In this document: positions 34,915 through 44,841 of the stretch, one piece after another | Layout: each line of letters starts with the position of its first letter | How positions within the stretch are numbered: position 1 is the first letter of the stretch | From: Deltaproteobacteria bacterium | GTDB lineage: Bacteria; Desulfobacterota; BSN033; UBA1163 | Reading direction: 5' to 3' | Assembly: GCA_018333535.1 (NCBI GenBank) | Contig: JAGXTA010000003.1 | Location: 1-64,000, forward strand | Length of the DNA stretch: 64,000 nt | Made by a program: the position numbers and the translations under genes | The notes under the pieces: model-generated | The model's database searches: none | Told to the model about the DNA's origin: nothing | The model's input: only the letters and a program-made list of their open reading frames with translations

Positions 34915-35202
34915 ATGGTCGTTGGAATTTGTCAGCTTGATTTTCGAATTCCGGAGAATCATTCGCTCAAAGGAAAGCGCCATGTCCTCCGAAAAATGAT
35001 CGACAGAGTGAGACATCGATTCAATGTATCCATCTCGGAGGTCGGGGACCAGGATCTCTGGCAGAGGGCGCAGATCGGGATCTGCGCGGTGGGAAATGAC
35101 CGCAGGCATATTAACTCCAGTCTGGACAAGGTGGTTGATTTCATCGAAAAGATGAGCCTCGGAGAGCTGGTTCATACGGAGATGGAGATCCTTTCGGTCT
35201 GA
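34915..35202 (+). CDS. DUF503 (YlxP-like) protein
   Basis: A 95-residue protein matching DUF503, known as YlxP in Bacillus and located between infB and rbfA in many genomes. Signature pieces are MVVGICQLDFRIPENHSLKG, KRHVLRKMIDRVRHRFNVSI and ICAVGNDRRHINSSLDKVVD. GGGAGGAAAAAGG fixes the start at ATG 34915; the frame is open a little further upstream to a TTG within the infB stop. Thought to help ribosome assembly, but the role is not settled. Confidence 0.92.
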   Translation: MVVGICQLDFRIPENHSLKGKRHVLRKMIDRVRHRFNVSISEVGDQDLWQRAQIGICAVGNDRRHINSSLDKVVDFIEKMSLGELVHTEMEILSV

Positions 35203-35210
35203 ACCTTGGG

Positions 35211-35283
35211 ACATACAATGAACGATGGACAATGAACAAAAAAGATGCCTTATCGTTCATCGTATATCGTTTAACGTTCATGG
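35211..35283. repeat. dispersed palindromic repeat, copy 1
   Basis: CAATGAACGATGGAC at 35216-35230 recurs at 46910-46924 and 50454-50468; copies 1 and 3 agree over 22 bases (35211-35232 and 50449-50470). Here the right half (ATCGTTCATCGT, CGTTTAACGTTCATGG) is roughly complementary to the left, so the unit can fold. It sits between DUF503 and rbfA inside the infB operon. Confidence 0.7.
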
Positions 35284-35290
35284 TAAGAAA

Positions 35291-35659
35291 ATGGAAGGAA
35301 AACGTTCCGATAAAGTGGCAGACCTGATCCGCAAGGAGGTCTCTGAGATGTTTGTGAGATCGGTCAAGGATCCCCGGATCGGTTTGATCACCATTACCAG
35401 GGTGACGGTGACCCAGGACTGCCGTTCGGCCAGGATCCATTTCAGTGTGCCGGGCTCTATGGAGGAGAGGGAAAGGGCCATCAAAGGCCTTGATAGCGCC
35501 AAAGGATATATCCGGAGAGAACTGGCCCGGAGGATCAACCTTCGCTATACCCCTGAGATATTATTTGAATTTGATCCTTCGATTGAGTATGCCATCCATA
35601 TTGGAGAAGTTTTGCAATCCCTTCAAAAAGAGAGAGAGGAGAACCCCGATGAGAATTGA
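35291..35659 (+). CDS. rbfA: ribosome-binding factor A
   Basis: A 122-residue RbfA that matures the 16S rRNA 5' end. Recognisable are GKRSDKVADLIRKEVSEMF, DPRIGLITITRVTVTQDCRS and ARIHFSVPG, and RELARRINLRYTPEILFEFD. The frame extends upstream through the palindromic repeat, so the ATG at 35291 after GGTAAGAAA is preferred. It overlaps truB by eleven bases. Confidence 0.93.
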   Translation: MEGKRSDKVADLIRKEVSEMFVRSVKDPRIGLITITRVTVTQDCRSARIHFSVPGSMEERERAIKGLDSAKGYIRRELARRINLRYTPEILFEFDPSIEYAIHIGEVLQSLQKEREENPDEN

Positions 35660-36590
35660 CGGCCTTCTCGTCGTGGATAAGCCTGAGGGAATGACCTCTC
35701 TTGATGTTGTAAGGGAGATCAAGGCCAGATTTTTAATCAAGAAGGCGGGTCATATTGGAACGCTTGACCCTTTTGCCACGGGTGTCCTGCCCATCGTCAT
35801 CAATGAGGGAACAAAGCTGGTTCCTTTCCTGCACGATGATCCGAAGGATTACGAAGCAGTGATGAAGCTCGGAGAAGAGACCAGAACAGACGACCTCACC
35901 GGCGAAATCGTTAAGAAAGGGGTCTGGGAAGGCCTCTCAACGGAAGTCATCCGGATGGTTTTTAAATCATTCTCAGGAAAAATCCGCCAGACTCCGCCGA
36001 TGTTTTCGGCCGTGAAGGTAAAAGGAAAACCCCTCTACCGGATGGCCAGAAAAGGAATTGAGATCGAACGGGAGGAGAGGGAGATTCATCTCTACGATCT
36101 CCAGATACAAAAGATCGACCTTCCTATCATCCATTTCAGAGTTTCCTGTTCAAGAGGGACTTATATCCGCGCTCTGGCAAGGGACATTGGGAAACGGATC
36201 GGGTGCGGGGCTCATCTCATCTCTTTGAGACGAACCCGCAGCGGTCCCTTTACTCTCGAACAGGCCATTCCGATGGATGGATTGAAGGCGCTTACGGGGA
36301 ACGAAGCCTTCCATTCCTCGCTCATTCCAATGAGAGAGGTTCTGTTGGGTCTCCCCGAAGTGATCGGAGATGAGCGGATGATCCGGAAGGTCCGTTATGG
36401 AAAAGAGATGATCGTGAGAGACCTCGACCCGCAAACGCTTCCTCCCTTTGAGGAAGGACAGTGGCTCAAGATGTCCTCTCCTGAAGAAGGATTGGTGGCT
36501 ATTTTACAGTCGGTTTTAAGGGGCGGAGAGATCGGAAAGGCGGACCCGGACAGGATCGCCCTTCGTCCATTAAGAGTTTTTAGGCCTTAA
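35649..36590 (+). CDS. truB: tRNA pseudouridine(55) synthase
   Basis: A 313-residue TruB making pseudouridine 55 in the tRNA T-arm. Conserved pieces: GLLVVDKPEGMTSLDVVREI, KAGHIGTLDPFATGVLPI with the catalytic Asp in GTLDP, YEAVMKLGEETRTDDLTGEI, QTPPMFSAVKVKGKPLYRMA, SCSRGTYIRALARDIG, and a C-terminal PUA-like region. GAGAGGAGAACCCC fixes ATG 35649. It follows the standard rbfA-truB-rpsO order. Confidence 0.96.
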   Translation: MRIDGLLVVDKPEGMTSLDVVREIKARFLIKKAGHIGTLDPFATGVLPIVINEGTKLVPFLHDDPKDYEAVMKLGEETRTDDLTGEIVKKGVWEGLSTEVIRMVFKSFSGKIRQTPPMFSAVKVKGKPLYRMARKGIEIEREEREIHLYDLQIQKIDLPIIHFRVSCSRGTYIRALARDIGKRIGCGAHLISLRRTRSGPFTLEQAIPMDGLKALTGNEAFHSSLIPMREVLLGLPEVIGDERMIRKVRYGKEMIVRDLDPQTLPPFEEGQWLKMSSPEEGLVAILQSVLRGGEIGKADPDRIALRPLRVFRP

Positions 36591-36684
36591 CCCCATCCTT
36601 CCGGTGGCCACCCCGCCTTGCGGGATGCTACTGAGAGAGAGAAGGTGAGGGGAAAGATCCTATTTAAATTGAAGGAGGAATTTC

Positions 36685-36954
36685 ATGGCATTGGTTCAAG
36701 ACAAGAAAAAAGAGATCATTGACAAATTTAGGGCTCACGAGAAGGACACCGGATCACCGGAGGTTCAAGTTGCCCTTCTCAGTGAACGGATCCGTTATCT
36801 CACCGACCATTTCAAAGGGCACAAGAAGGATCATCACTCAAGGAGAGGCCTCTTGAAGCTGGTGGGACAGCGAAGAAGGCTTCTCAACTACCTGAAGGAG
36901 AACAGGATGGATCGTTATCGAATGATCATCGAACAATTAGGGCTCCGAAAATAA
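36685..36954 (+). CDS. rpsO: 30S ribosomal protein S15
   Basis: An 89-residue S15, standard length. The signature [20 protein letters not shown], then [20 protein letters not shown] is complete. S15 binds the central domain of 16S rRNA early in assembly. AAGGAGGAATTTC precedes the ATG. As in most bacteria it is directly followed by pnp, so the two are probably co-transcribed and subject to RNA-level control. Confidence 0.98.
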   Translation: MALVQDKKKEIIDKFRAHEKDTGSPEVQVALLSERIRYLTDHFKGHKKDHHSRRGLLKLVGQRRRLLNYLKENRMDRYRMIIEQLGLRK

Positions 36955-37005
36955 AGCGGATGCTTTTTAAAAAAATTGAATAAACGAAGGAGAGTGAACA
37001 AGCCT

Positions 37006-39099
37006 ATGATGCAAAAGTTGCAGATCGAATTGGGTGGAAGGCCCTTTTCCATAGAGACAGGAAAGGTGGCCAAGCAGGCCAACGGCTCGGTGGTGGTTCA
37101 GTATGGCGAGACCGTGGTATTGGTTACAGCGGTGTCATCGGAGGAGAAGAGAGAGGGGATTGATTTCCTCCCCCTTACGGTGAACTATCAGGAGATGACC
37201 TATGCGGCGGGAAGAATCCCTGGAGGATTTTTTAAGAGGGAGGGAAGGGCGACCGACCGTGAGATCCTCATCTCCCGATTCATCGACCGACCCTTGAGGC
37301 CTCTCTTCCCGAAAGGATTCCAGAACGAGACACAGATTATTGCAACGGTTCTCTCTGCAGATTCGGGGAATGATCCCTCTGTTCTGGGAATGATCGGGGC
37401 TTCGACCGCCCTCTATCTCTCCGATATTCCCTTCGATGTTCCCATCGCGGGAGCAAAAGTGGGAAGAATCGATGGGGAATATGTCCTCAACCCCGCGCCC
37501 GACGAATTGGAGCTGAGCGATATCGATCTCTTTGTCGCCGGAAGCGAGGATGCGATTATCATGGTCGAGGGCAGTGCAAAGGAGGTGAAAGAGGAGGTCA
37601 TCCTGGAGGCCATCCTATTCGGCCACCAGTCCCTTAAGCCTGTCATCGAACTCCAAAAACAGCTCAGAGAAGTTTGTGGAACGAAGAAGAGGGAGTTCGA
37701 CTTCAAAAAAACCGACGTGGCCCTTCTCGAAAAGGTGACGGGGATCACGCAAGAGAAATTACGGGAGGCCTATCGGATCCCGGAAAAGGCGAAGAGGCGG
37801 GAGCAATTGGAGGACATCTTTAATTTCGCCCTGAAGGAATGCCAGGCCGAAGATGAACCGGCCCGGAAGATGGTGAAGAAAGTTTTCGAGGAGTTGGACC
37901 GCAAACTGAAGAGAAAATGGATCCTGGAGAAGAGAGAGAGGATCGATGGGAGGGGCCTGCCGGAGATTCGCCCCATCTCATGCGAAGTCGGAATCCTTCC
38001 CCGAACCCATGGCTCCGCCCTTTTCACGCGCGGAGAAACCCAGGTACTGGCCGTGGTCACTTTTGGCACATCCGAAGACGAACAGAAGATCAACTCCTTA
38101 TTGGGAGAGACCTATAAATCGTTTATGCTTCACTACAACTTTCCTCCGTTCAGCACCGGGGAAGTCTCTCCTTTGAGATCGCCTTCTCGAAGGGAGATTG
38201 GCCATGGAGCCCTGGCGGAGCGGGCGATCCTTCCCATCCTTCCCTCCAGTGAGAAATTTCCTTACACGATTCGAATTGTCTCAGAGGTCCTGGAGTCGAA
38301 TGGCTCTTCTTCGATGGCCACCGTATGTGGGGCGACCCTCTCCTTGATGGATGCGGGCGTTCCCATCAAAGCGCCTGTCGCCGGCATCGCCATGGGGTTG
38401 ATTCTTGAAAACGGAGGAGAGGCGATTCTCTCCGACATCCTGGGAGACGAAGATCATATCGGCGATATGGATTTCAAGATGGCGGGCACAGCCGAAGGGG
38501 TAACGGCCATTCAGATGGACATCAAGATCAAGGGGATATCCAAAGAGGTGCTGGGCCGTGTCCTCCAGCAGTCGCGCGAGGGAAGACTCTTTATCCTTGA
38601 AAAGATGAGGGAGACCCTCCCTGACCCCCGGAAGGACCTTTCCCGGCATGCCCCGAGGATTGTTACCCTCCAGGTCAAACAGGAGAAGATACGCGATATC
38701 ATCGGACCAGGGGGAAAGAATATTCGGTCTATTGTCGATCAGACCGGCGTGAAAATCGATGTGGAGGATTCCGGCACCGTCAAGTTAGCCTCTCCCAATT
38801 ATGAATCGATTGAAAAAGCAATCCTGATCATCAAAAGGCTCACCCAGGAAGTGGAAGTAGGGGGAATCTACAAGGGCAAGGTGATAAGGATCATGGGGTT
38901 TGGCGCCTTTGTCGAGATCTTTCCTGGGACGGATGGTCTGGTCCACATCTCTCAATTAGCGGATCACCATGTCAAAGAGGTGACCGATATCGTGAAGGAA
39001 GGGGATGAGATCACTGTCAAGGTGATCGAGGTTGATCCGGGGGGTCGAATACGTCTCAGCCGAAAGGCCGCCATGAAAGAGGCCACGCCTTCGAAATAG
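37006..39099 (+). CDS. pnp: polyribonucleotide nucleotidyltransferase (PNPase)
   Basis: A 697-residue 3'-5' phosphorolytic exoribonuclease. Two RNase PH domains are seen (YGETVVLVTAVSS... and TRGETQVLAVVTFGTSEDEQ; the active-site GEVSPLRSPSRREIGHGALA and MDFKMAGTAEGVTAIQMDIK), then a KH domain (RDIIGPGGKNIRSIVDQTGV) and an S1 domain (GGIYKGKVIRIMGFGAFVEI). The open frame begins at TTG 36976, but GGAGAG at 36989 and the adjacent ATG codons support 37006 (or 37009). It works in mRNA decay. Confidence 0.97.
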   Translation: MMQKLQIELGGRPFSIETGKVAKQANGSVVVQYGETVVLVTAVSSEEKREGIDFLPLTVNYQEMTYAAGRIPGGFFKREGRATDREILISRFIDRPLRPLFPKGFQNETQIIATVLSADSGNDPSVLGMIGASTALYLSDIPFDVPIAGAKVGRIDGEYVLNPAPDELELSDIDLFVAGSEDAIIMVEGSAKEVKEEVILEAILFGHQSLKPVIELQKQLREVCGTKKREFDFKKTDVALLEKVTGITQEKLREAYRIPEKAKRREQLEDIFNFALKECQAEDEPARKMVKKVFEELDRKLKRKWILEKRERIDGRGLPEIRPISCEVGILPRTHGSALFTRGETQVLAVVTFGTSEDEQKINSLLGETYKSFMLHYNFPPFSTGEVSPLRSPSRREIGHGALAERAILPILPSSEKFPYTIRIVSEVLESNGSSSMATVCGATLSLMDAGVPIKAPVAGIAMGLILENGGEAILSDILGDEDHIGDMDFKMAGTAEGVTAIQMDIKIKGISKEVLGRVLQQSREGRLFILEKMRETLPDPRKDLSRHAPRIVTLQVKQEKIRDIIGPGGKNIRSIVDQTGVKIDVEDSGTVKLASPNYESIEKAILIIKRLTQEVEVGGIYKGKVIRIMGFGAFVEIFPGTDGLVHISQLADHHVKEVTDIVKEGDEITVKVIEVDPGGRIRLSRKAAMKEATPSK

Positions 39100-39124
39100 G
39101 GAAAGGGATCGGAAAAGGGTAACC

Positions 39125-40459
39125 ATGGATCAGATCAAGGGAAATAGGCTCTCTTCATTAAAATCCATATCGATGCCCGATGAACCGGGTTATCAGAAAA
39201 CCGTTTTGAACAACGGGATCAAAGTGATCACCGAAAAAATCCCCTACCTGAAATCGGTCTCCATTGGCGTCTGGGTCACCACAGGCTCCAGGGATGAGCA
39301 CCCGGACGAAAACGGCATCTCTCATTTGATCGAGCATCTCCTCTTCAAAGGGACCGAGAGGAGAACCGCACTGGACATCGCCAAAGAGATCGATTCGGTG
39401 GGGGGCACGCTGAACGCCTTTACCGGCAGGGAGTACACCTGTTTTTATGCCAAAGTGATCGACAAGAATTTACCCCTTGCCATCGACCTCCTCTCGGATA
39501 TCTTTCTTCATTCCCTCATGGACGAAAAGGATGTGGAGAAGGAAAGGATGGTCATCCTTCAGGAGATCAAGATGGTGGAAGATACTCCCGATGATTATGT
39601 CCACGATCTTTTTAACCGGACCTGTTGGGGAGATCACCCCCTTGGCTTTCCCATCTGCGGAACCGTAGAACGGGTTCAATCGTTCAGCCGGAATCAAATC
39701 GAGCAATTTTTCAGAGCCCATTATCAACCGGACCGGGTCATCGTCTGTGCGGCAGGAAACCTCCACCATCAGGAAGTGGTTGACCTCATCGAGGCCACGT
39801 TTGGCCAAATTTCGAAATCGAACAGGGCAAAGGAAAGGGTGAAACCCCTTTCGATCTCCACCACCCATATCTCAAAGCGGGACCTGGAACAGGTCCACTT
39901 CTGCCTGGGCACCCATGGACTTCATTACAACCACTCCCTTCGGTTTGCCTCGTATGTGTTGAATACCATTTTAGGAGGGGGGATGAGTTCGAGGTTATTT
40001 CAGGAGATCAGGGAGAACCGCGGTCTGGCCTATTCTGTCTATTCCTATCTCCCTACCTACATCGACACCGGTCTGGTCGTGGTCTATGCGGGGACGGATC
40101 AAAACTCATTCGAAGAGGTCTTTCGACTCATCCTCCAGGAGTTTAAAAGGCTTAAAGCGGAGCCTTTCAAGAACGGAGAACTGGAAATCGCCAAAGAACA
40201 GTTGAAGGGAAATCTTCTCCTCAGCCTGGAAAGCTCTGACAATTTAATGACCCGACTGGCAAAGAATGAAATCTACTTTGAAACCTATCAAACGGTGGAT
40301 TCCATCTTAAAGGGCATTGATGGGGTCGACGAGCGGATGGTTAAAAGCCTGGCAAGCCATCTCTTCGATGAACAGTACTTCTGCCTTACCGTTCTGGGAC
40401 CCATGGATGGAAGCCATCTTGACGGGAATCCGCAACCCTGGTGTCAATGGAACAGGTAA
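39125..40459 (+). CDS. M16 family zinc peptidase
   Basis: A 444-residue member of the processing-peptidase (pitrilysin-like) family. The inverted zinc motif HLIEH is at 67-71, with the third ligand in the region of [13 protein letters not shown] near 140. The C-terminal half carries the usual [34 protein letters not shown]. It lies immediately after pnp, a placement common to many bacteria. The substrate is unknown. It overlaps dut by 13 bases. Confidence 0.94.
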   Translation: MDQIKGNRLSSLKSISMPDEPGYQKTVLNNGIKVITEKIPYLKSVSIGVWVTTGSRDEHPDENGISHLIEHLLFKGTERRTALDIAKEIDSVGGTLNAFTGREYTCFYAKVIDKNLPLAIDLLSDIFLHSLMDEKDVEKERMVILQEIKMVEDTPDDYVHDLFNRTCWGDHPLGFPICGTVERVQSFSRNQIEQFFRAHYQPDRVIVCAAGNLHHQEVVDLIEATFGQISKSNRAKERVKPLSISTTHISKRDLEQVHFCLGTHGLHYNHSLRFASYVLNTILGGGMSSRLFQEIRENRGLAYSVYSYLPTYIDTGLVVVYAGTDQNSFEEVFRLILQEFKRLKAEPFKNGELEIAKEQLKGNLLLSLESSDNLMTRLAKNEIYFETYQTVDSILKGIDGVDERMVKSLASHLFDEQYFCLTVLGPMDGSHLDGNPQPWCQWNR

Positions 40460-40896
40460 AGATCCATATCAAACGCCTTAAAAAAAGCCAACCCATCTCC
40501 CTTCCTCAATATATGACCGAAGGGGCTTCCGGAATGGACCTCTTTGCCTCTCTCGAAGAGGAGGTCACCCTGATGCCAGGAGAGAGAAGACTGATCCCAA
40601 CCGGGATTTCGGTGGCTCTCCCTGAAGGGTTTGAAGGACAGGTTCGACCCCGCAGCGGCTTGGCTATTCAAAAAGGAATTGGACTGGTCAATGGTCCCGG
40701 GACGATCGATTCGGATTATCGCGGAGAGGTGGGAGTCCTCTTGATCAATTTCGGGAAGGAACCCTTTGTCGTCCGTAACGGTGAGCGAATCGCCCAGATG
40801 GTCATCTCCCGCGTGTCCCGTTCGATTCTATTGGAGGTGGACGATCTTCCCCCCACTCAGCGACAGGGAGGAGGGTTTGGCCACACCGGCGTCTAA
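40447..40896 (+). CDS. dut: deoxyuridine 5'-triphosphate nucleotidohydrolase
   Basis: A 149-residue trimeric dUTPase that converts dUTP to dUMP and pyrophosphate, keeping uracil out of DNA and supplying dTMP synthesis. Motifs: GASGMDLFA (1), [11 protein letters not shown] (2), [20 protein letters not shown] (3), GERIAQMVI (4), and [11 protein letters not shown] (5), all intact. The ATG at 40447 overlaps the end of the peptidase gene; GTG 40441 is a less likely start. Confidence 0.97.
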   Translation: MEQVKIHIKRLKKSQPISLPQYMTEGASGMDLFASLEEEVTLMPGERRLIPTGISVALPEGFEGQVRPRSGLAIQKGIGLVNGPGTIDSDYRGEVGVLLINFGKEPFVVRNGERIAQMVISRVSRSILLEVDDLPPTQRQGGGFGHTGV

Positions 40897-40968
40897 CAGA
40901 ATACGAGCAAAGATACGAATAAGATTGTGCGCAAAAGGGAACAAAATATTATTGATCGAGCGGGGTCT

Positions 40969-41121
40969 AAATCCGAAGCACGAAATCCGGGCGAAGCATC
41001 CCAGCAGGGATCAATTCGAAACAATTTCTAATGTTCAAAATTCGAAACATCAAAATCTTTTTGTTTGAATCATTTGAACATTTGGATTTCGGATTTGTTT
41101 CGGATTTCGATATTCGGATTT
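40969..41121. repeat. 153-bp AT-rich inverted-repeat element between dut and xer
   Basis: The ends are imperfect reverse complements: AAATCCGAAGCACGAAATCC at 40969-40988 against the complement of 41102-41121, with repeats of CGAAATCCG and CGGATTTCG inside. No coding content. It fills most of the dut-xer spacer (40897-41205), which otherwise shows nothing. Related formats are common in deltaproteobacterial spacers. Confidence 0.65.
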
Positions 41122-41205
41122 CGAATTTATTCAACTCACGATTTATTTTGGTTCTGGCTACGCCAGGTTAGATAAAAATAAAAACATCGTCTGCCCAAAA
41201 GAACG

Positions 41206-42093
41206 ATGCATCAATCGTTGGATCGATTTCTCCATTACCTCGTCGTCGAAAAAGGTCTTTCTAAGAATACGATCGAAGCCTACAGCCATGGCCTGAGTCG
41301 GTTTTTAAATCATTTGCGGGCAAAAGGCCTGGAAGAAGTCGGAGAGATCACCAAACTTGACATCAGGGAATTTCTTCTCTTCCTGAAAAAGAAGCGCCTT
41401 TCAAGCAAAACCCTGGCGAGGAATCTGGTCTCCATCCGGGTCTTTCTGCGGTTTCTGAACGAAGAGGGCATTCTGAGCGCCAATCCTGCCGAAGAGATCG
41501 AATCTCCGAAGATTGCAAAGACGTTGCCGGAAATCCTTTCCCTGGAAGAAGTGGAAACCTTGCTGGAGGAACCTGACATTCAGATTCCTCAGGGGATGCG
41601 GGACCGGGCCATGCTGGAGATGCTCTATGCTACGGGGATGAGGGTGTCTGAACTGACCCGGCTCCAGGTCAATCATCTCCGTCTCGAGGCGGGCTATGTC
41701 CTCCTTTACGGAAAGGGATCAAAGGAGAGAATCGTTCCCATTGGCAACGAAGCGATGCAATGGGCGCGTCGCTATATGGGGGAGGCCAGGAAAAGGCTTC
41801 TAAAGAAGGGAGAGAGTCCCTTTCTCTTTGTCAATCGATCCGGAAAGCCGATGAGCCGACAGCATTTCTGGAAGAGCATCAAAACCCACGGAAGGAGGGC
41901 TGGAATCAAAAAGAGGATCACCCCCCATCTCCTCCGCCATTCCTTCGCCAGCCACCTCCTGGAAAGGGGAGCGGATCTTCGCTCCGTGCAACTGATGCTC
42001 GGCCATGTCGACATCTCCACCACACAGATCTATACCCATGTGGCAGGGGAACGGCTGAAAAAGATTCATCAACAGTATCATCCGAGAGGCTAA
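41206..42093 (+). CDS. tyrosine recombinase XerC/XerD
   Basis: A 295-residue site-specific recombinase of the Xer group, which resolves chromosome dimers at dif with FtsK. The SAM-like core-binding domain is in residues 1-90 (FLHYLVVEKGLSKNTIEAYS). Catalytic residues are seen in ATGMRVSELTRL (Arg), YGKGSKERIVPIG (Lys), HLLRHSFASHLLERG (His-x-x-Arg), LGHVDISTTQIYTHV (His and Tyr). The sequence reads more like XerD, but the choice between XerC and XerD is not certain. There is no Shine-Dalgarno sequence. Confidence 0.93.
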   Translation: MHQSLDRFLHYLVVEKGLSKNTIEAYSHGLSRFLNHLRAKGLEEVGEITKLDIREFLLFLKKKRLSSKTLARNLVSIRVFLRFLNEEGILSANPAEEIESPKIAKTLPEILSLEEVETLLEEPDIQIPQGMRDRAMLEMLYATGMRVSELTRLQVNHLRLEAGYVLLYGKGSKERIVPIGNEAMQWARRYMGEARKRLLKKGESPFLFVNRSGKPMSRQHFWKSIKTHGRRAGIKKRITPHLLRHSFASHLLERGADLRSVQLMLGHVDISTTQIYTHVAGERLKKIHQQYHPRG

Positions 42094-42102
42094 TGAAGAA
42101 TC

Positions 42103-42205
42103 ATTGCAAAATGCAAAATAGTCAATTAGCAATTAGCATTAAAAAATGAATTCAAGTGGTTTTAATATTGCTAACTTTGCACTGTTAATTTTTCATTGCT
42201 AATTG
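42103..42205. repeat. AT-rich palindromic repeat related to the one in ylxR
   Basis: ATTGCAAAATGCAAA at 42103-42117 is identical to 32242-32256. The remainder (CAATTAGCAATTAGCATT and TTGCTAACTTTGCACTGTTA, then TTTTTCATTGCTAATTGA) is roughly self-complementary. It fills the xer to DHH-gene spacer. Confidence 0.6.
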
Positions 42206-42213
42206 ATTATTTT

Positions 42214-44841
42214 ATGGAAGTGATCACCACCCATACGAATGCGGATTTCGATTCCCTGGCTTCCATGCTGGCGGCCAAAAAGCTTTATCCGGGAGCCGTA
42301 TTGGTCTTCCCCGGATCCCAGGAGCGCAGCCTGCGGGAGTTCTTCATCCACTCCACCCTTTATGCCCTTGAGGTGGAGCGGGTGAAAAATATTGACCTCC
42401 GGGAGGTTGAACGATTGGTCCTGGTCGATACCCGTCAGATCAGCCGGATCGGAAAATTTTCTGAAATCGTCCTGAAACCCGGCCTCGATATCCATATTTA
42501 CGATCACCATCCTCCATCTTCGGAGGATATCCATGGCTCTTTCGAAGTGATCTCCGAAGTCGGGGCGACGGTCACGCTCCTTCTGGACCTCCTGAGAAAA
42601 AAGGGAATTGACATCACGCCGGATGAAGCCACGGTGATGCTCCTCGGCATCTACGAGGATACGGGAAACCTGACCTTCTCCTCGGCCAAAGAGGAGGATT
42701 TTCAGGCGGCGGGATATCTCGTGGGCAAAGGAGCCAACCTCAACATCCTGTCGAATGTGATCACCAAAGAGCTCACCTCGGAACAGATCTTCCTGCTCAA
42801 CGACCTGATCCAATCGGCTACACGGTACGATGTCCACGGAATCGACGTGGTGATTGCCCAGGCCTCTGTGGACCGGTATATCGGAGACATTGCCATCCTC
42901 GTCCATAAATTAAAGGATATGGAGAATCTCGATGTTCTCTTCGTCCTCGTCCAGATGGAGGGTCGTGTCTACCTGATCGGAAGGAGCAGGATCGAGGAAG
43001 TCAATGTCTCAGAGATTGCCGCTGAGTTTGGAGGCGGCGGCCACCCCACTGCCGCTTCAGCCACCATCAAGGAAATGGCGCTCATAGAGGCGCACGGGCA
43101 GTTGCTCAAGAGATTGAGACAGATCGTTAGGCCCAGAAGGGTGGCCAGGGACCTCATGGTCTATCCGGTCAAGACCGTGGAACCCGACCGCACCCTGGAG
43201 GAGGCAGGGGAGATCCTCTCACGGTACCTCCTCGATATCCTCCCGGTCTTTAAAGAGGAGAGGGTGGTCGGGCTCATCTCCAAGGAGGTAGTGGACAGGG
43301 CCGTTCGTCACGGGCTAAAGGATGCCCTTGTCAAAGAGTATATGACAACCGAGTTCTCCGCCATCTCTCCGGAAACCCCTTTCTCTCGAATTCAGGAATT
43401 AGCCATCGGACAGAACCAGAGTCTCATCCCTGTCATCGAGAAGGAACGGCTCGTCGGGGTTGTGGCCCTGGGTGACGTGATGCAGGTCCTTCACGAGGGG
43501 ATGATCAAAACGGTGAGAGAGATCCAGCCCCTTTATGCGCGAAAGAAGATGATCTCCAAATTGATTGGGGAGCGATTTCCGGAAAGGATCCGTAACCTCC
43601 TTGAGGAATTTGGCCGGGTAGGGGATGACCTGGGATATTCGGTCTTCGGCGTGGGAGGTTTTGTGCGCGACCTCCTGATGAGGGTGGAAAATTACGATCT
43701 GGATATCGTCGTGGAGGGCGATGGGATCCGGTTCGCAGAAGAATTTGAGAAGAGGTTCCCTTGCCGGATTCGAACTCATAAAAAATTCGGGACCGCGCTC
43801 ATTCTCTTCTCGGATGGCCTTAAGGTGGATGTGGCGACCGCGCGTCTGGAGGTCTACGACTCTCCGGCTGCTCTTCCCACGGTGGAAAGGGGGTCGATCA
43901 AGGCAGATCTCTATCGCAGGGACTTTACCATCAACACGCTGGCGATCCACCTCAATCCCCGGTCGTTTGGAGAATTGATCGATTTCTTCGGCGGGGTCAA
44001 AGACATCAAGGAGAAGGTGATCCGCGTCCTTCATAATCTCTCTTTTGTAGAGGATCCGACACGCGTCTTTCGTGCGATCCGTTTTGAACAACGGTTCAGA
44101 TTCCAGATCGGGAAGCCTACCCAGAATCTGATGAAGAATGCGGTTAAGATGTCCATCTTTGATCAACTTTCAGGAGGGCGGATCCTCTCAGAGTTTATCC
44201 TCATCTGCCAGGAAGAGGATCCGATCCCCGCCTTGAAACGGATGAGAGATTTCAACCTCTTTCATTTTCTCCATCCCCAACTTAAATTGGACGAGGAGAA
44301 GATCGCCCTCTTTGAGCAGATCCATCATGTCATCTCCTGGTTTGATCTTCTCTTTCTTGAAGAAAGATATGAACGTTGGCTCATCTATTTTTATGGCCTC
44401 ATCGATTCTCTTAAAGAAAAGGAAGGCATGGAGATCTGCGAGCGATTGGCGATGAACGATCGGCTGAAAAAGAGCGTGATGGAGGGAAAACGACAGGGCG
44501 ATCTGAGCCTGTTCCAGATCTACTCCTGGATCAGCGCCGGCAGAGAGCCCAAACGTTCGGAGATTTATATGGTTCTTGATTCCCTTTCGACGGAGATCAA
44601 GCTCTTGATGATGGCCAAGACAACCCAGGTGGCCACCCGGCGATACATCTCGCTCTACTTTACCCAGTTGAAGGATACGAAACCGATCCTGAAAGGAGCC
44701 GACCTGGTTCAAATGGGAATCAAACCCGGACCTTCCATCCGGAAGGGATTGGAGGACCTTCTCAAAGCCCGATTGGACGAGCAGGTGATCACGCGACAGG
44801 ATGAATTTCAATACTTGACCAAATCTCTTGGAGTGAAATGA
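42214..44841 (+). CDS. DHH phosphoesterase - CBS pair - tRNA nucleotidyltransferase fusion
   Basis: An 875-residue three-part protein. Residues 1-305: DHH/DHHA1 phosphoesterase (THTNADFDSLAS; DHH at 97-99; FGGGGHPTAASATI). Residues 310-430: two CBS domains, likely binding adenine nucleotides. Residues 465-875: class II CCA-type nucleotidyltransferase (GVGGFVRDLLM, YDLDIVVEGDG with the catalytic Asp pair near 495-497, RRDFTINTLAI, EDPTRVFRAIRFEQRF). The fusion is known in deltaproteobacteria and others, probably an A-adding tRNA enzyme with a nanoRNase or c-di-AMP-type hydrolase. ATG 42214 is used because upstream codons lie in the repeat. It overlaps scpA. Confidence 0.93.
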   Translation: MEVITTHTNADFDSLASMLAAKKLYPGAVLVFPGSQERSLREFFIHSTLYALEVERVKNIDLREVERLVLVDTRQISRIGKFSEIVLKPGLDIHIYDHHPPSSEDIHGSFEVISEVGATVTLLLDLLRKKGIDITPDEATVMLLGIYEDTGNLTFSSAKEEDFQAAGYLVGKGANLNILSNVITKELTSEQIFLLNDLIQSATRYDVHGIDVVIAQASVDRYIGDIAILVHKLKDMENLDVLFVLVQMEGRVYLIGRSRIEEVNVSEIAAEFGGGGHPTAASATIKEMALIEAHGQLLKRLRQIVRPRRVARDLMVYPVKTVEPDRTLEEAGEILSRYLLDILPVFKEERVVGLISKEVVDRAVRHGLKDALVKEYMTTEFSAISPETPFSRIQELAIGQNQSLIPVIEKERLVGVVALGDVMQVLHEGMIKTVREIQPLYARKKMISKLIGERFPERIRNLLEEFGRVGDDLGYSVFGVGGFVRDLLMRVENYDLDIVVEGDGIRFAEEFEKRFPCRIRTHKKFGTALILFSDGLKVDVATARLEVYDSPAALPTVERGSIKADLYRRDFTINTLAIHLNPRSFGELIDFFGGVKDIKEKVIRVLHNLSFVEDPTRVFRAIRFEQRFRFQIGKPTQNLMKNAVKMSIFDQLSGGRILSEFILICQEEDPIPALKRMRDFNLFHFLHPQLKLDEEKIALFEQIHHVISWFDLLFLEERYERWLIYFYGLIDSLKEKEGMEICERLAMNDRLKKSVMEGKRQGDLSLFQIYSWISAGREPKRSEIYMVLDSLSTEIKLLMMAKTTQVATRRYISLYFTQLKDTKPILKGADLVQMGIKPGPSIRKGLEDLLKARLDEQVITRQDEFQYLTKSLGVK

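Noticed and set aside
43399-44166. 255-codon minus-strand frame
   Set aside because: Antisense to the tRNA nucleotidyltransferase part of the DHH fusion.
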